25,092 nucleotides of DNA, taken from contig JBDRZZ010000025.1 of the NCBI GenBank assembly GCA_039804165.1, positions 1-25,092 of the forward strand, given 5' to 3'. The position numbers were made by a program, and so were the translations under genes. The notes beneath the pieces are model-generated. The model was not told the origin of the DNA. It made no database searches and saw only the letters and a list, made by a program, of their open reading frames with translations. This document shows, one piece after another, positions 1-8,484 of this stretch (the first letter of the stretch is position 1; each line of letters starts with the position of its first letter). This DNA is from a candidate division WOR-3 bacterium (lineage in GTDB: Bacteria > Hydrothermota > UBA3072).

Positions 1-374
1 ATATTCTACCTGTTCGAAAGCATTAAAAGCCATCCTTTTCCTTCTCTCTTTTCTCTAGGTAATTCCTCTCGCATGTAAAATCCTTCTGGCGGTTTCATGG
101 GAAACAGGAACTTAGAAATCTCTAACCGATACCTTTATTGACATTTTACCCTTCTCTTTGCGTTTTTCTATGTGTTTGAGTGTCTTATTATGGACTCCCT
201 GATGTGCTCTGGAAGGGTTATATAAGCCTTCTATGCCACATTTATCAAATTTTAAGCCATTTGTAAACGGTGGGTCTTCCTGTATTAAAAATACGAGCTA
301 TATCTCCTATAGACTCTTCTTTCGGATTTTTTACCATCTCAAAACGAATTTTTACCTTATTCAAAGGGTTGCAT
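1..374 (-). pseudogene. Transposase remnant (helix-turn-helix part), left copy
   Basis: Reading from ATG at 374 gives MQPFE and then an immediate stop. Downstream the frame gives KVKIRFEMVKN and ARIFNTGRPTVYKWLK, a typical helix-turn-helix of IS481/IS3-type transposases, which then ends in a TGA-TAA pair. A different frame continues with DKCGIEGLYN. Further in-frame stops lie at 112-114 (TAA) and 55-57 (TAG) inside the conserved stretch around VSHETARRILHARGI. It cannot make a full transposase. The frame break after YKWLK and both later stops are also present in the right-hand copy. Confidence 0.75.
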
Positions 375-572
375 ATTTTTTATAACCTCGTAATGTTGAT
401 AATAAAACACATCTCCTCCTTTCATTGTTTGTCTTTAAAAGGAGGAGATTTATTTTAACAATCATTGCAACTCCTTAATTCTTCTAACCAACAATTTTTA
501 GGTTTATATTTAAATCTACCCTCTTTATACCCAGAACCTCCACAAAGTGTCCACCTGCTTTGGATTTAACAG
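1..572 (-). mobile_element. Decayed IS481/IS3-like insertion sequence, left copy (runs off the window)
   Basis: The reverse complement of this stretch aligns almost base for base with 24348-24931, so the two form a long inverted repeat around the whole window. The inner end is an apparent terminal repeat that reads CTGTTAAATCCAAAGCAGG on the element's own strand and stops matching the other copy at about 572. The TGT start is common among IS481-like elements. Compared with the right copy it has scattered substitutions and lacks about 15 bases near 170-190. The other end of the element lies outside the window, so its full length, second terminal repeat and any target duplication cannot be seen. 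The family call rests on the helix-turn-helix remnant here and the DDE remnant in the other copy. Confidence 0.8.
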
Positions 573-590
573 ATGGTGCTAAATTTTCCC

Positions 591-621
591 TTGACAACTT
601 TTAAATATTTGCATATATAAT
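591..621 (+). promoter_or_regulatory. Sigma70-type promoter upstream of the propeller gene
   Basis: A perfect TTGACA at 591-596 is followed 17 bases later by TATATA at 614-619, overlapping TATAAT at 616-621. The predicted transcript starts near 626-628 and leaves a leader of about 225 bases before the ATG at 854. The promoter begins 18 bases outside the insertion-sequence end. Direct reading of motifs; no transcript data. Confidence 0.6.
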
Positions 622-680
622 AATTAGAGTTATGATAATATTTATTTTATTGTCTTTTATTATAAATCAGGAAATATTGA

Positions 681-851
681 GTGAGGCTGAATTTGAATAA
701 ATTTCCTTTTCTTAGCATTCAATCTAAAAGAATAGACATTGGTCTTGTGAGTACTTTGAATTTTCCATTTGAAATTCCGGGTGCAATAAAAGACACTGTC
801 CAGGCTAACACTGACTGGATTCCCATCCAAAGTTCAAAAAAGAGGAGGTAA
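681..851 (+). CDS. Possible small protein, 56 codons, in the leader of the propeller gene
   Basis: A GTG at 681 sits directly after an in-frame TGA and opens 56 codons that begin MRLNLNKFPFLSIQSKR and end with TDWIPIQSSKKRR. The stop at 849-851 falls inside the Shine-Dalgarno and spacer of the next gene (ATG 854), which would suit translational coupling. An AGGA at 669-672 lies at a usable distance upstream of the GTG. I do not recognise the product: there is no signal peptide, no membrane segment and no motif. It could be a real small protein, a leader ORF that controls the downstream gene, a remnant of an older gene, or chance. A run this long without stops in such AT-rich DNA is unusual but not decisive. 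Confidence 0.3.
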   Translation: MRLNLNKFPFLSIQSKRIDIGLVSTLNFPFEIPGAIKDTVQANTDWIPIQSSKKRR

Positions 852-853
852 AT

Positions 854-3106
854 ATGTTTGTCAGATTAAAATCTACGAGATTTTTCTTTATTATTGTATT
901 GCTTATGTTTTTTTCTACCCTAGTTGCCGGACCAAAAAGGTTTTCCAGAAATGATGAGTCAATAGATAGGCTTGGGTTATACTCTGAATTTTTATTGTCC
1001 TTCAAAACAAGGGAGGTGGATTCTCTTAATTGCACTTTGGTTGGTGGTTGGTTTACTGGACCTGGATATGCAGTGTGTGTTTTTGATACTCTTGCCTATA
1101 TAGGAGCAGGTTTTCATATGAAGATATTGGATGTAAAAGACTCTACAAATCCAGTTCTTATCGGAGAAATCAGATTACCGAATATTATTATTTACGATAT
1201 TTTTGTTCAAGATAATCTCGCCTTTGTAGCGGATGGTCCAGATGGTCTCCGTATAATTGATGTCTCCAACCCTTACTCCCCAAAAGAAGTAGGTTTTTAT
1301 GAGACACCTGGTTTGGTTTACGGTGTCTGGATTCAGGATTCCTTTGCGTATATTGCGAATTCTGACAGAGGACTTCGTATAATAAATATATCCGACCCTT
1401 CTTCTCCAAAAGAGGTTGGTTCCTGCGAGACACCTGTATGGGCCTCGGAAGTATGGGTAGATTCGAATCTTGCTTATGTTGTTGATAGGTGGAATGGATT
1501 AAGGATAATCAATATCTCTAACCCTTCTTCTCCAAAAGAAGTTGGTTCTTTTTACACTGATGGTGATGCCAACGCCGTATATATTCAGAATACGCTTGCG
1601 TATTTAGGAACTTCAGATGGCTTACACATAATAAATGTATCCGATACCTCATCCATAGTTGAGATTGGATTCTATGATTTAAATACCCAGAACTATTATG
1701 TGAGTAGTGTATGGGTCAAAGATACCCTTGCTTATCTCGCAATTAGTTCGGACATTTCTGGAGCTGATTCGTGTAGAGTGCAAATATTGAATGTGGCTGA
1801 CCCTGAATCTATAAAGGAGGTTGGCTTATATTTTACTCCCGGTAGAGCAGTTGCTGTCCAAGTAAAAGGTAATCTTGCCTATGTCGAATATTTCGGGAAT
1901 TTTCCGGAATATCTAGAGGGTCTTCTCACACTCAATGTATCCGACCCTTCGTTACCTTTTGAAACCAGTAGATACGGAATGGGCGGTATTAACACGGGTG
2001 TATGGGTCAAGGATTCTTTTGCTTATCTTACCAATCATTCAAGAGGACTCAGAATAATCAATTTATCTAACCCTACAACTTCAAGTGAAGCAGGCTGGTT
2101 TGATACACCTGGTAGTGCTATAGATGTTTGGGTCCAGGATTCATTTGCCTATGTGGCTGATTGGGACAGCGGCCTGAGGATAATCAATATCTCGGAGCCT
2201 TCATCTCCTTACGAGGTTGGCTCTTATAACACTCCGGGTCATGCTAACGATGTTTATGTTAGGGATACACTTGCATATATCGCTGATTGGGATAATGGAC
2301 TTAGGATAATCAATATATCTCATCCTTCTATTCCAACTGAAATTGGTTCTTGTAATATCCCAGAATGGGCTTTTGGTGTTTGGGTTCAAGATAATATTGC
2401 TTATGTAGCCGATGGTGAAACCGGTCTTCATATAATAGATGCATCCACTCCTTCTTCACCGACTGAAATTACAAATATTCCGGGTGAATATTATGCTGTT
2501 TTCGTCAAGGATACGCTCGCCTATCTTGCTGGAGAGAATCTTGACATAATGGATATTTCCGAACCTTCTTCACCAGTTAAAATTGGTTCTTATACTCTAC
2601 AGTCTGAATGGGGGAAAAAAGGAATATGGGTTAAGGATAACCTTTCCTTTGTAGCTGATGGTGAAAGTGGCCTTCGTATAATCGATGTTTCCAATCCTTC
2701 TTCTCCTGTGGAAGTTGGACATTACAATCTTTCCTGGGAATGTCATGCTTACGATGTATATGTTAAGGATAGTCTTATTTATGTCCCTTATAATAGACTT
2801 GGCCTTTATATCTTCAAATACACAGGACCCTACAGCAACATTGAGGAAACCCCAATCAAAAAAGACGAATTCAACATAACAGGTATTAGTGGAACGATGG
2901 AAATCAAATATTCGGTTCCTGAAGAAAATGAAAAAGTAAAAATAGAAATTTTCAACATTCTCGGTCAGAGGATTGCATGCCCGATTAACAGGGTTCAAAC
3001 AAAGGGAAATTACACGATAAACTGGAAGGAGAAAACAGGAATATATTTTGTGAGGATCGAAATAGGAGAAAAGGTATACAAGCAAAAAGTCTTACTCCTA
3101 AAGTGA
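854..3106 (+). CDS. Secreted LVIVD-repeat (beta-propeller) protein with C-terminal sorting-type tail
   Basis: This 750-residue protein is probably exported. Residues 1-26 form a signal peptide: basic start, hydrophobic run FFFIIVLLMFFSTLVAG. Roughly residues 65-660 are about 14 tandem units of some 42 residues built on the pattern VWVQDSFAYVAD...GLRIINIS.PSSP.EVGSY, which matches the LVIVD repeat family, a propeller-type blade. The last 90 residues contain IEIFNILGQRI and GIYFVRIEIGEKVYKQKVLLLK-like strands, the form of Por/T9SS-type sorting or FlgD-like Ig tails in FCB-related bacteria. AGGAGGT just upstream supports the ATG at 854. It stands alone on the plus strand, convergent with the rseP operon. 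Its codons look somewhat less AT-biased than those of its neighbours. The exact function is unknown; adhesion or surface binding is a guess. Confidence 0.85.
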   Translation: MFVRLKSTRFFFIIVLLMFFSTLVAGPKRFSRNDESIDRLGLYSEFLLSFKTREVDSLNCTLVGGWFTGPGYAVCVFDTLAYIGAGFHMKILDVKDSTNPVLIGEIRLPNIIIYDIFVQDNLAFVADGPDGLRIIDVSNPYSPKEVGFYETPGLVYGVWIQDSFAYIANSDRGLRIINISDPSSPKEVGSCETPVWASEVWVDSNLAYVVDRWNGLRIINISNPSSPKEVGSFYTDGDANAVYIQNTLAYLGTSDGLHIINVSDTSSIVEIGFYDLNTQNYYVSSVWVKDTLAYLAISSDISGADSCRVQILNVADPESIKEVGLYFTPGRAVAVQVKGNLAYVEYFGNFPEYLEGLLTLNVSDPSLPFETSRYGMGGINTGVWVKDSFAYLTNHSRGLRIINLSNPTTSSEAGWFDTPGSAIDVWVQDSFAYVADWDSGLRIINISEPSSPYEVGSYNTPGHANDVYVRDTLAYIADWDNGLRIINISHPSIPTEIGSCNIPEWAFGVWVQDNIAYVADGETGLHIIDASTPSSPTEITNIPGEYYAVFVKDTLAYLAGENLDIMDISEPSSPVKIGSYTLQSEWGKKGIWVKDNLSFVADGESGLRIIDVSNPSSPVEVGHYNLSWECHAYDVYVKDSLIYVPYNRLGLYIFKYTGPYSNIEETPIKKDEFNITGISGTMEIKYSVPEENEKVKIEIFNILGQRIACPINRVQTKGNYTINWKEKTGIYFVRIEIGEKVYKQKVLLLK

Positions 3107-3279
3107 AATCGGAATCAGGTTAGTAAATTAGTAAAAATTTTGGTGTTATTAGTGCGATTCGTTCTAAATAGTTAAAAGAAGATAGATTCCTTCTTCCGGA
3201 ATTAGGTTTCGTAAATTACATTATATCCCAATGCATATTTAAATCTATTGCTCTATAAAGGGGGTCTTTACAAATTTAT

Positions 3280-4545
3280 TTAAAATTGGCGTTGAATAAA
3301 TTTAATTATATCATTAAACAATATTAAAATCATTAGAGCTACCAGGATAAAAGTGCCAATCCCTTGGATAATCTTAAGAATTTTCTTAGAAGGAGGTTTT
3401 TTTGAATTAAAAGTTACTAAAGACATAGCAATATGAAAACCATCCAAGGGAGGGATTGGAATTAAATTTATTATTGCAAGGTTAATAGTAATAACTCCAA
3501 CTAACATCAAAAGTCTCACAAAACCACGATCTATTGTTTTTTTGGTAATTATTACTATTCCCAATGGACCAGAAACTTCCTTTGGAGAAATCTTTTTCTT
3601 AAACAAAAAAGAAATAGTTCGACAACCCCATAAAGCTGTATTATAAGTTTGCCTCCAACCAAAAATAAACGCTTTATAAAAAGGAACGTTTACCCTATCA
3701 GTAGAAGACTCTATTCCAATAACTCCTATATTAACTATTGAATCACCTTCAATGGTTTTTTGCGGCTCTGGAACCACTGAGGCTTTTAGAGTGTCTTCTT
3801 TCCTAAGAAAAACGATATTAAGTGTTTCCCCAAAAGCTGGATGAATCACTTCTGTTATGTCTTCCCAACTATTTATTTCTCTATCTTGAATTCTTAATAT
3901 CCAATCTCCTTCTTTTATTCCTGCCTTTTCTGCTGGAAAGCCGCTAAGGACATTACCTACACAAGGGGGAACAAAAGGTTCCAAAGAATCAAGAATTAAG
4001 GAATCAACAGAAACCTCAATTTCTTTACTTTCTCTAACTAAAAAAACCTTAGAATTTTTTCTCAACTTTTCCGTCAATTCATACCAGTTTTTTACTTCTT
4101 TCTCATCCACTTTTAAAATTTTATCCCCAGGTAAAAGATTACTTTCCTTATTCACCTTTTTTATTGCAGTTGTTGAAGGAGCTTCTATTCCATTAAAAAA
4201 TATCACAGAAACAAAAACTAAAAAACCGAAAACAAAATTGGCAAAAGGTCCTGAGAAGGCAACTGCACTCTTTAAAAAGAAATTCTTTGAATAAAATTCA
4301 TCCTCTTCTCCCTTCATTTCCTCAGGATTCATACCCTTTATTTCAACATAACCTCCAAAAGGTATGAGAGAAACTCTAAATTCTGTTTCCCCCCATCTTA
4401 AAAAAGAAAATAATTTTGGGCCAAGCCCAATTGAAAAGATAGGAGCATTCATTGAAGCAAGTTTTGCAATTATTAAATGTGCGAATTCGTGGACAAAAAC
4501 CATTACACTCAATATAAGAATTCCAACTACTACTCCAAGGAACAT
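3280..4545 (-). CDS. rseP: RseP-type site-2 zinc metalloprotease (M50)
   Basis: A 421-residue inner-membrane intramembrane protease. The zinc-binding HEFAH (His19, Glu20, His23) lies in the first transmembrane helix. The second active-site segment, NLIPIPPLDGFH, lies near residues 355-367. Between them are the membrane-associated FGGYVEI stretch and two PDZ-like regions (around LLPGDKILKVDEKEVKNW and AEKAGIKEGDWILRI). The family cleaves single-pass anti-sigma factors and leftover signal peptides; no anti-sigma substrate is visible in this window. The ATG directly abuts the TAG of dxr, and its AGGAGG Shine-Dalgarno is formed by the last Arg-Arg codons of dxr, so the two are translationally linked. 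It is the last gene of the core operon. Confidence 0.93.
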   Translation of the reverse strand: MFLGVVVGILILSVMVFVHEFAHLIIAKLASMNAPIFSIGLGPKLFSFLRWGETEFRVSLIPFGGYVEIKGMNPEEMKGEEDEFYSKNFFLKSAVAFSGPFANFVFGFLVFVSVIFFNGIEAPSTTAIKKVNKESNLLPGDKILKVDEKEVKNWYELTEKLRKNSKVFLVRESKEIEVSVDSLILDSLEPFVPPCVGNVLSGFPAEKAGIKEGDWILRIQDREINSWEDITEVIHPAFGETLNIVFLRKEDTLKASVVPEPQKTIEGDSIVNIGVIGIESSTDRVNVPFYKAFIFGWRQTYNTALWGCRTISFLFKKKISPKEVSGPLGIVIITKKTIDRGFVRLLMLVGVITINLAIINLIPIPPLDGFHIAMSLVTFNSKKPPSKKILKIIQGIGTFILVALMILILFNDIIKFIQRQF

Positions 4546-5676
4546 CTATTTAATCCTCCTTGCTTCTTCTTGAGCCCATTTGAACGCCTCTATAATTTCT
4601 TCCTCCTTTGGATTTCTATTATTCTGATGAGATTCTGTGACCTTAAGAATTATCTCCGTAATTTTTTTAAAAGGAATTTCCTTCCTTAAAAATCTCTCTA
4701 CAGCGACCTCATCTGCTCCCACAAGGACCGCTGGTAAAGTTCCTCCTTCTTCCAAAACTCTATAACTTAAAGGTATTAAAGGAAATCGCTTTTCATCTAA
4801 TTTTTTAAAAGTTAAAGATTTTATGTTCCTAAAATCAAGCCTCTTAAAAAAGGCTTCTCTTCTTAAAGGAGAGGTTAAGGCAAATTGGATTGGGATCTTC
4901 ATATCAGGAACAGATAATTGAGCAATTATTGAACCATCCTTAAATTCTACCATACCGTGGATTATAGACTCAGGATGAATTATAACTTCAATTTCCTCTG
5001 GCTCAAGACAGAAAAGAACCGAAGCTTCAATAATCTCAAAACCTTTATTCATTAGGGTTGCTGAATCAATTGTAACTTTTCTCCCCATCTTCCAAGTAGG
5101 ATGTCTAAGAGCATCTTGAGGAGTTATCCTATCCAGGTTCTTTTTGTTATAAAAAGGGCCTCCTGAAGCTGTTATTATTACTTTTCTTAAATTATTTTTA
5201 TCTGAGGTAGAAAGCACTTGATATATTGCTGAATGTTCGCTATCAATTGGAACTAATTCTCCAGGTAAATTCTTCAATTCGACCTTAAGAAGAGAAGAAA
5301 AAGCTACCAATGTCTCTTTATTTGCAGTGCAAATTCTTTTTTTTCTTTTCAACCCTTTTATAAGAGAAGAATAAGAAGATACACCAGCTGTAGCTATTAC
5401 TATTATATCCACATCTTCTTTTTCGTATAAAAAAGAAGCTTCTTCTCCAACAATCACCTTAAATTTATTTTTAAATCTTCTTTGTAGTTCCTCTCTATTT
5501 CTCTCAAATAAGCTTCCCACAAATTCTGGGTGAAACTCATCTGCTTGTTTGGAAAGCAAAGAGATATTATCTCCACAAAGTAAAGCAATTACTCTATAAT
5601 CTTTAAGGTTTTTTATTACTTTAAGAGTGTTAGTTCCTATAGAACCTGTTGATCCAAATATTGCAACATTTTTCAT
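4546..5676 (-). CDS. dxr: 1-deoxy-D-xylulose 5-phosphate reductoisomerase
   Basis: This 376-residue enzyme converts DXP to 2-C-methyl-D-erythritol 4-phosphate with NADPH, the committed step of the MEP isoprenoid pathway. The N-terminal dinucleotide-binding GSTGSIG lies at residues 8-14. Further along are ANKETLV, the metal-binding DSEHSAIYQ, TASGGPF, and the HPTWKMGRK...DSATLMNKGFE region with the conserved glutamate, then HPESIIHGMVEFKDGS. Length and motif order are normal for the family. Its ATG overlaps the cdsA stop by four bases (ATGA) and its stop abuts rseP. Its product feeds the isoprenoid precursors used by UppS, encoded two genes upstream. Confidence 0.96.
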   Translation of the reverse strand: MKNVAIFGSTGSIGTNTLKVIKNLKDYRVIALLCGDNISLLSKQADEFHPEFVGSLFERNREELQRRFKNKFKVIVGEEASFLYEKEDVDIIVIATAGVSSYSSLIKGLKRKKRICTANKETLVAFSSLLKVELKNLPGELVPIDSEHSAIYQVLSTSDKNNLRKVIITASGGPFYNKKNLDRITPQDALRHPTWKMGRKVTIDSATLMNKGFEIIEASVLFCLEPEEIEVIIHPESIIHGMVEFKDGSIIAQLSVPDMKIPIQFALTSPLRREAFFKRLDFRNIKSLTFKKLDEKRFPLIPLSYRVLEEGGTLPAVLVGADEVAVERFLRKEIPFKKITEIILKVTESHQNNRNPKEEEIIEAFKWAQEEARRIK

Positions 5677-6539
5677 TTTACTGCAAAGAAACGCAGATAA
5701 TAATATATAATTGGGGCTGTGAAAAGTAACGAATCAAATCTATCAAGAAAACCACCATGCCCAGGAATAAAAGTAGAAGTATCTTTAAGCTTAACATCTC
5801 TTTTAATCATAGACTCAACCAAATCCCCTATAGGAGCGAAAATACCAACTAGAGTTCCAAGAATAACACAATCAAAAAAGGAAAGATAGGGAGCATAAAG
5901 ATAGCGATATATAAATCCTGCGATGAAAGCAAAAAAAGTTCCTCCTATTACTCCTTCCCAAGTTTTCTTAGGAGAAATAGAAGGGAAAAACTTTCTCTTT
6001 CCAAATTTTCTTCCAATAAAAAAAGCCATTGTATCATTAGTCCAAGTTAAAACAAAAGGAAGAAGTGCAAGGCTTGTCCCTAATCTTATTTTTATTCCAA
6101 AAACATTATTATAACATAAAGGTTCTAAGACCAATGGCATCCGGCTTAAAAGGATAAGATGGCTAAATAACCATCCAACATAAATAACTCCAAAAACTGT
6201 TCCGGAAAGATGAAAAATAGCTTCTTCTTTCTTTCTTCTAAATAGCTCTGCAGTAGAAACAATAATAACAAGAGCTGTAATAGTCATTACTGTAAATAGA
6301 TGACTATGAAAATATGCATTTAATCCCAAAAGAAGAGAAGAAACTATTGCAAGAGATTTATAAGGGGTGAGCCCTCTTCCTCTTAATATATCGCAGAACT
6401 CATACACCCCTAAAAAAATCCCTAATTCAATAAGAATCAAAAAATAAATTCCCCCTTCCCTAGCTATGATGATAAGAGCAGGGATAAAAAGAATTGCTGT
6501 TATCCAGCGGTTAGCTAATTCTCTCGAATTGCTCCGAAT
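5673..6539 (-). CDS. cdsA: Phosphatidate cytidylyltransferase (CDP-diacylglycerol synthase)
   Basis: An integral membrane enzyme that makes CDP-diacylglycerol from phosphatidic acid and CTP. The family signature is complete near the C-terminus: SMIKRDVKLKD...FIPGHGGFLDRFD. FGKRKFFPSISPKKTWEG upstream is also typical. The first canonical start is TTG at 6440, giving 255 residues. However, the same frame is open for 33 more codons into the end of uppS and reads RELANRWITAILFIPAL and IIIAREGGIYF, the usual CdsA start (R..TA....P) and first membrane helix. No ATG, GTG or TTG lies in that extension. ATT at 6537-6539 follows a GAGGG at 6547-6551 and is taken here as the start. If TTG is the true start, the gene runs 5673-6440 and lacks the first helix. 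A frameshift error near the end of uppS is another explanation. Confidence 0.85.
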   Translation of the reverse strand: MRSNSRELANRWITAILFIPALIIIAREGGIYFLILIELGIFLGVYEFCDILRGRGLTPYKSLAIVSSLLLGLNAYFHSHLFTVMTITALVIIVSTAELFRRKKEEAIFHLSGTVFGVIYVGWLFSHLILLSRMPLVLEPLCYNNVFGIKIRLGTSLALLPFVLTWTNDTMAFFIGRKFGKRKFFPSISPKKTWEGVIGGTFFAFIAGFIYRYLYAPYLSFFDCVILGTLVGIFAPIGDLVESMIKRDVKLKDTSTFIPGHGGFLDRFDSLLFTAPIIYYYLRFFAVK

Positions 6540-7207
6540 CTTCTTTCCCTCTTTTGATAAGACCTTATTGCCCGAATAAAATCTTCTTTACTAAAGTCTG
6601 GCCAAAGGGTCTCAGTAAAAAACAATTCAGAATACGCTATCTGATAAAGCAAAAAGTTTGAAATTCTAAGTTCTCCACTTGTTCTTATAAATAAGTCAGG
6701 GTCAGGAACATCTGGTAGAAATAAGAAGTTTCTAAAACTTTCTTCTGTTACCTTTTCGCCTCTTTCTACAGCTTTATTTACAGCTTCCACTATTTCTGAT
6801 CTCCCACTATAATTAAAGGCGATTATAAGATCCAATCTATCAGAGTTTTTTGTTTGCTCCTGAATCCACATTGTCGATTCTTTTATCTCTATAGGTAGTT
6901 CTTGAATATTCCCAATAAATCTAACTCTGATTCTATTCTTCTTCAACTCTTTCACTTCCTCTTTTATTACCTTAGAAAAAAGCTTCATTAGCCCTTCAAC
7001 TTCTTCTTTTGGCCTTTCCCAATTTTCCCTTGAGAAAGCAAATAAAGTTAGATACTTAACATTAAACTCAAAGCAGTATTGAATAACCCTCCTAACAGTA
7101 TTTACTCCTGCTAAATGACCTTGTAGACGAGGGAGACCTTTCTCTTTTGCCCATCTCCCATTTCCATCCATTACAATTGCAATATGTAAGGGAATTTTTC
7201 TATTCAT
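6515..7207 (-). CDS. uppS: Undecaprenyl (isoprenyl) diphosphate synthase
   Basis: This 230-residue cis-prenyltransferase condenses isopentenyl diphosphate onto farnesyl diphosphate to make the C55 lipid carrier for the cell wall. The catalytic MDGNGRWA with the essential Asp lies at about residues 13-20, followed by the GH of LQGHLAG, LTLFAFSRENWERP, and the C-terminal DLFIRTSGELRISNFLLYQ and SELFFTETLWPDF, which carry the conserved Arg and Glu of the IPP and metal sites. Length is normal. The start overlaps the end of frr by eight bases. Its own 3' end overlaps the proposed true start of cdsA. It is grouped with cdsA and dxr in the usual bacterial order. Confidence 0.96.
   Translation of the reverse strand: MNRKIPLHIAIVMDGNGRWAKEKGLPRLQGHLAGVNTVRRVIQYCFEFNVKYLTLFAFSRENWERPKEEVEGLMKLFSKVIKEEVKELKKNRIRVRFIGNIQELPIEIKESTMWIQEQTKNSDRLDLIIAFNYSGRSEIVEAVNKAVERGEKVTEESFRNFLFLPDVPDPDLFIRTSGELRISNFLLYQIAYSELFFTETLWPDFSKEDFIRAIRSYQKRERRFGAIREN
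6537..6551 (-). promoter_or_regulatory. Ribosome-binding site and proposed ATT start of cdsA
   Basis: On the minus strand GAGGG (6551-6547) is followed by AAAGAAG and then ATT (6539-6537), which opens the frame containing the conserved CdsA N-terminus. The rival start is TTG at 6440, with GGGGG about ten bases upstream. Homology favours the upstream site; the start codon itself is unproven. Confidence 0.4.
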
Positions 7208-7757
7208 CGAAAATTTCTTTTTCTTTCTTCTTTAAAAGCTCATTAATTTTTTCTGAAAAGTGATCTGTAATTTTTTGAATTTCTTCTTTGTATCTTAACT
7301 CATCGTCTTTTGAAATCTTTTTCTCTTTCTCCATATCCTGAACAATCTTTATAAAATCTCTTCTTATATTTCTAAGAGAAACCCTTCCATTCTCTGCGAG
7401 TCGGTGAATAAGCTTTTTCAACTCTTCTCTTCTTTCATCTGTAAGTGGAGGAATTGGAATACGAAGAACCGAACCATCATTAGAAGGATTTAGACCTAAC
7501 TCCGAAGCTACAATAGCTTTCTCAATATTATCTATTGCTTTTTCATCAAAGGGATGAATCACAATAAGATGGGGTTCAGGCACTGTAATTGAAGCGAGTT
7601 GATTTATAGGAACTTTAGTCCCATAATAATCTACTTTTATTCCTTCTAAAAGAGCTGGAGAAGCTCTACCTGTTTTGATGCTTGCAAATTCTTCTGAAAC
7701 AATAGAAAGAGTTTTCTCCATTTTTTCAACCATTTGTTTTTTCAAAACCACATCCAT
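7200..7757 (-). CDS. frr: Ribosome recycling factor
   Basis: A 185-residue cytoplasmic protein that, with EF-G, splits the post-termination ribosome. Diagnostic segments are IKTGRASPALLEGIKVDYYG, PINQLASITVPEP, the PFDEKAI region, LNPSNDGSVLRIPIPPLTDERR and the helical C-terminus with RDFIK. Length matches the family. Its ATG lies one base after the pyrH stop, and the Shine-Dalgarno GGAGG is made from the last two Gly codons of pyrH, so it depends on upstream translation. Confidence 0.97.
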   Translation of the reverse strand: MDVVLKKQMVEKMEKTLSIVSEEFASIKTGRASPALLEGIKVDYYGTKVPINQLASITVPEPHLIVIHPFDEKAIDNIEKAIVASELGLNPSNDGSVLRIPIPPLTDERREELKKLIHRLAENGRVSLRNIRRDFIKIVQDMEKEKKISKDDELRYKEEIQKITDHFSEKINELLKKKEKEIFDE

Positions 7758-7758
7758 T

Positions 7759-8484
7759 TTATCCTCCTTTAACGATAGTTCCTATTTCTTTACCCATAAT
7801 TACGGACTTTAAATTATCTTTTTTTTCCCCATTAAATACAACTATAGGTAACTTATATTCTCTCGCTAAAGAGAATGCAGTTAAATCCATTATTTCTAAA
7901 CCTCGTTCCAACGCTTCCTTATAAGTTATTTCCTTATAAAATTTAGCTTCGGGAAATTTATTCGGATCTTTATCATATACTCCATCTACATTTGTTACTT
8001 TTAATAAAATATCAGCCTCGATTTGTAAAGCACGAAGAACAGCAGCTGTATCTGTTGTAAAATAAGGGTTTCCTGTACCTCCAACAAAAATAAGAACGTA
8101 TGATTCTTCTAATAGTTCTCTCGCTTTTCTCTTATTATATATCTCACCAATAGAAGGAGAAATTGGAATACTAGATAAAACAACAGCTGGAATTCCCATT
8201 TTTTTGAGAAACAAAGAAATCAGACTACCATTTACTAAAGTAGCAATCATTCCTATCTCATCTAAATCTTCTTGAGATACTCCAAATTTTTCTCTACCTT
8301 CTAATCCCCTAAGGATATTCCCTCCTCCAATCACAACTCCCATTTCTACTTTCTTACTGTGCAAGTATTTTATTTCAGAAACGATCGAGTTTAACTTTTG
8401 GAAACTAAGAGCTTCTTCTTTATCTTTCAGAAACTCTCCACTTAACTTTATAAGGACCCTTTTATACTTTGGATTCTTCTCCAA
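7759..8484 (-). CDS. pyrH: UMP kinase
   Basis: A 241-residue amino-acid-kinase-fold enzyme that phosphorylates UMP to UDP. It shows KRVLIKLSGEFL at the N-terminus, GVVIGGGNILRG, IPISPSIGEIYN, and the acceptor and nucleotide segment GTGNPYFTTDTAAVLRALQ followed by ADILLKVTNVDGVYDKDP. The start is TTG at 8482-8484, inside the 3' end of tsf (23-base overlap), with AAGG seven bases upstream. No ATG lies near the conserved KRVLIKLSGE, so TTG is the best choice. Confidence 0.96.
   Translation of the reverse strand: MEKNPKYKRVLIKLSGEFLKDKEEALSFQKLNSIVSEIKYLHSKKVEMGVVIGGGNILRGLEGREKFGVSQEDLDEIGMIATLVNGSLISLFLKKMGIPAVVLSSIPISPSIGEIYNKRKARELLEESYVLIFVGGTGNPYFTTDTAAVLRALQIEADILLKVTNVDGVYDKDPNKFPEAKFYKEITYKEALERGLEIMDLTAFSLAREYKLPIVVFNGEKKDNLKSVIMGKEIGTIVKGG

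Noticed and set aside
2597-3085. 162-codon antisense frame within the propeller gene
   Set aside because: It is a shadow of the repeat-rich plus-strand gene with no motif or ribosome-binding site of its own.
3176-3195. AAGAAG/CTTCTT hairpin between the convergent propeller and rseP genes
   Set aside because: Only a six-base AT-rich stem with a short T run; too weak to call a terminator. No other terminator was seen in 3107-3279.
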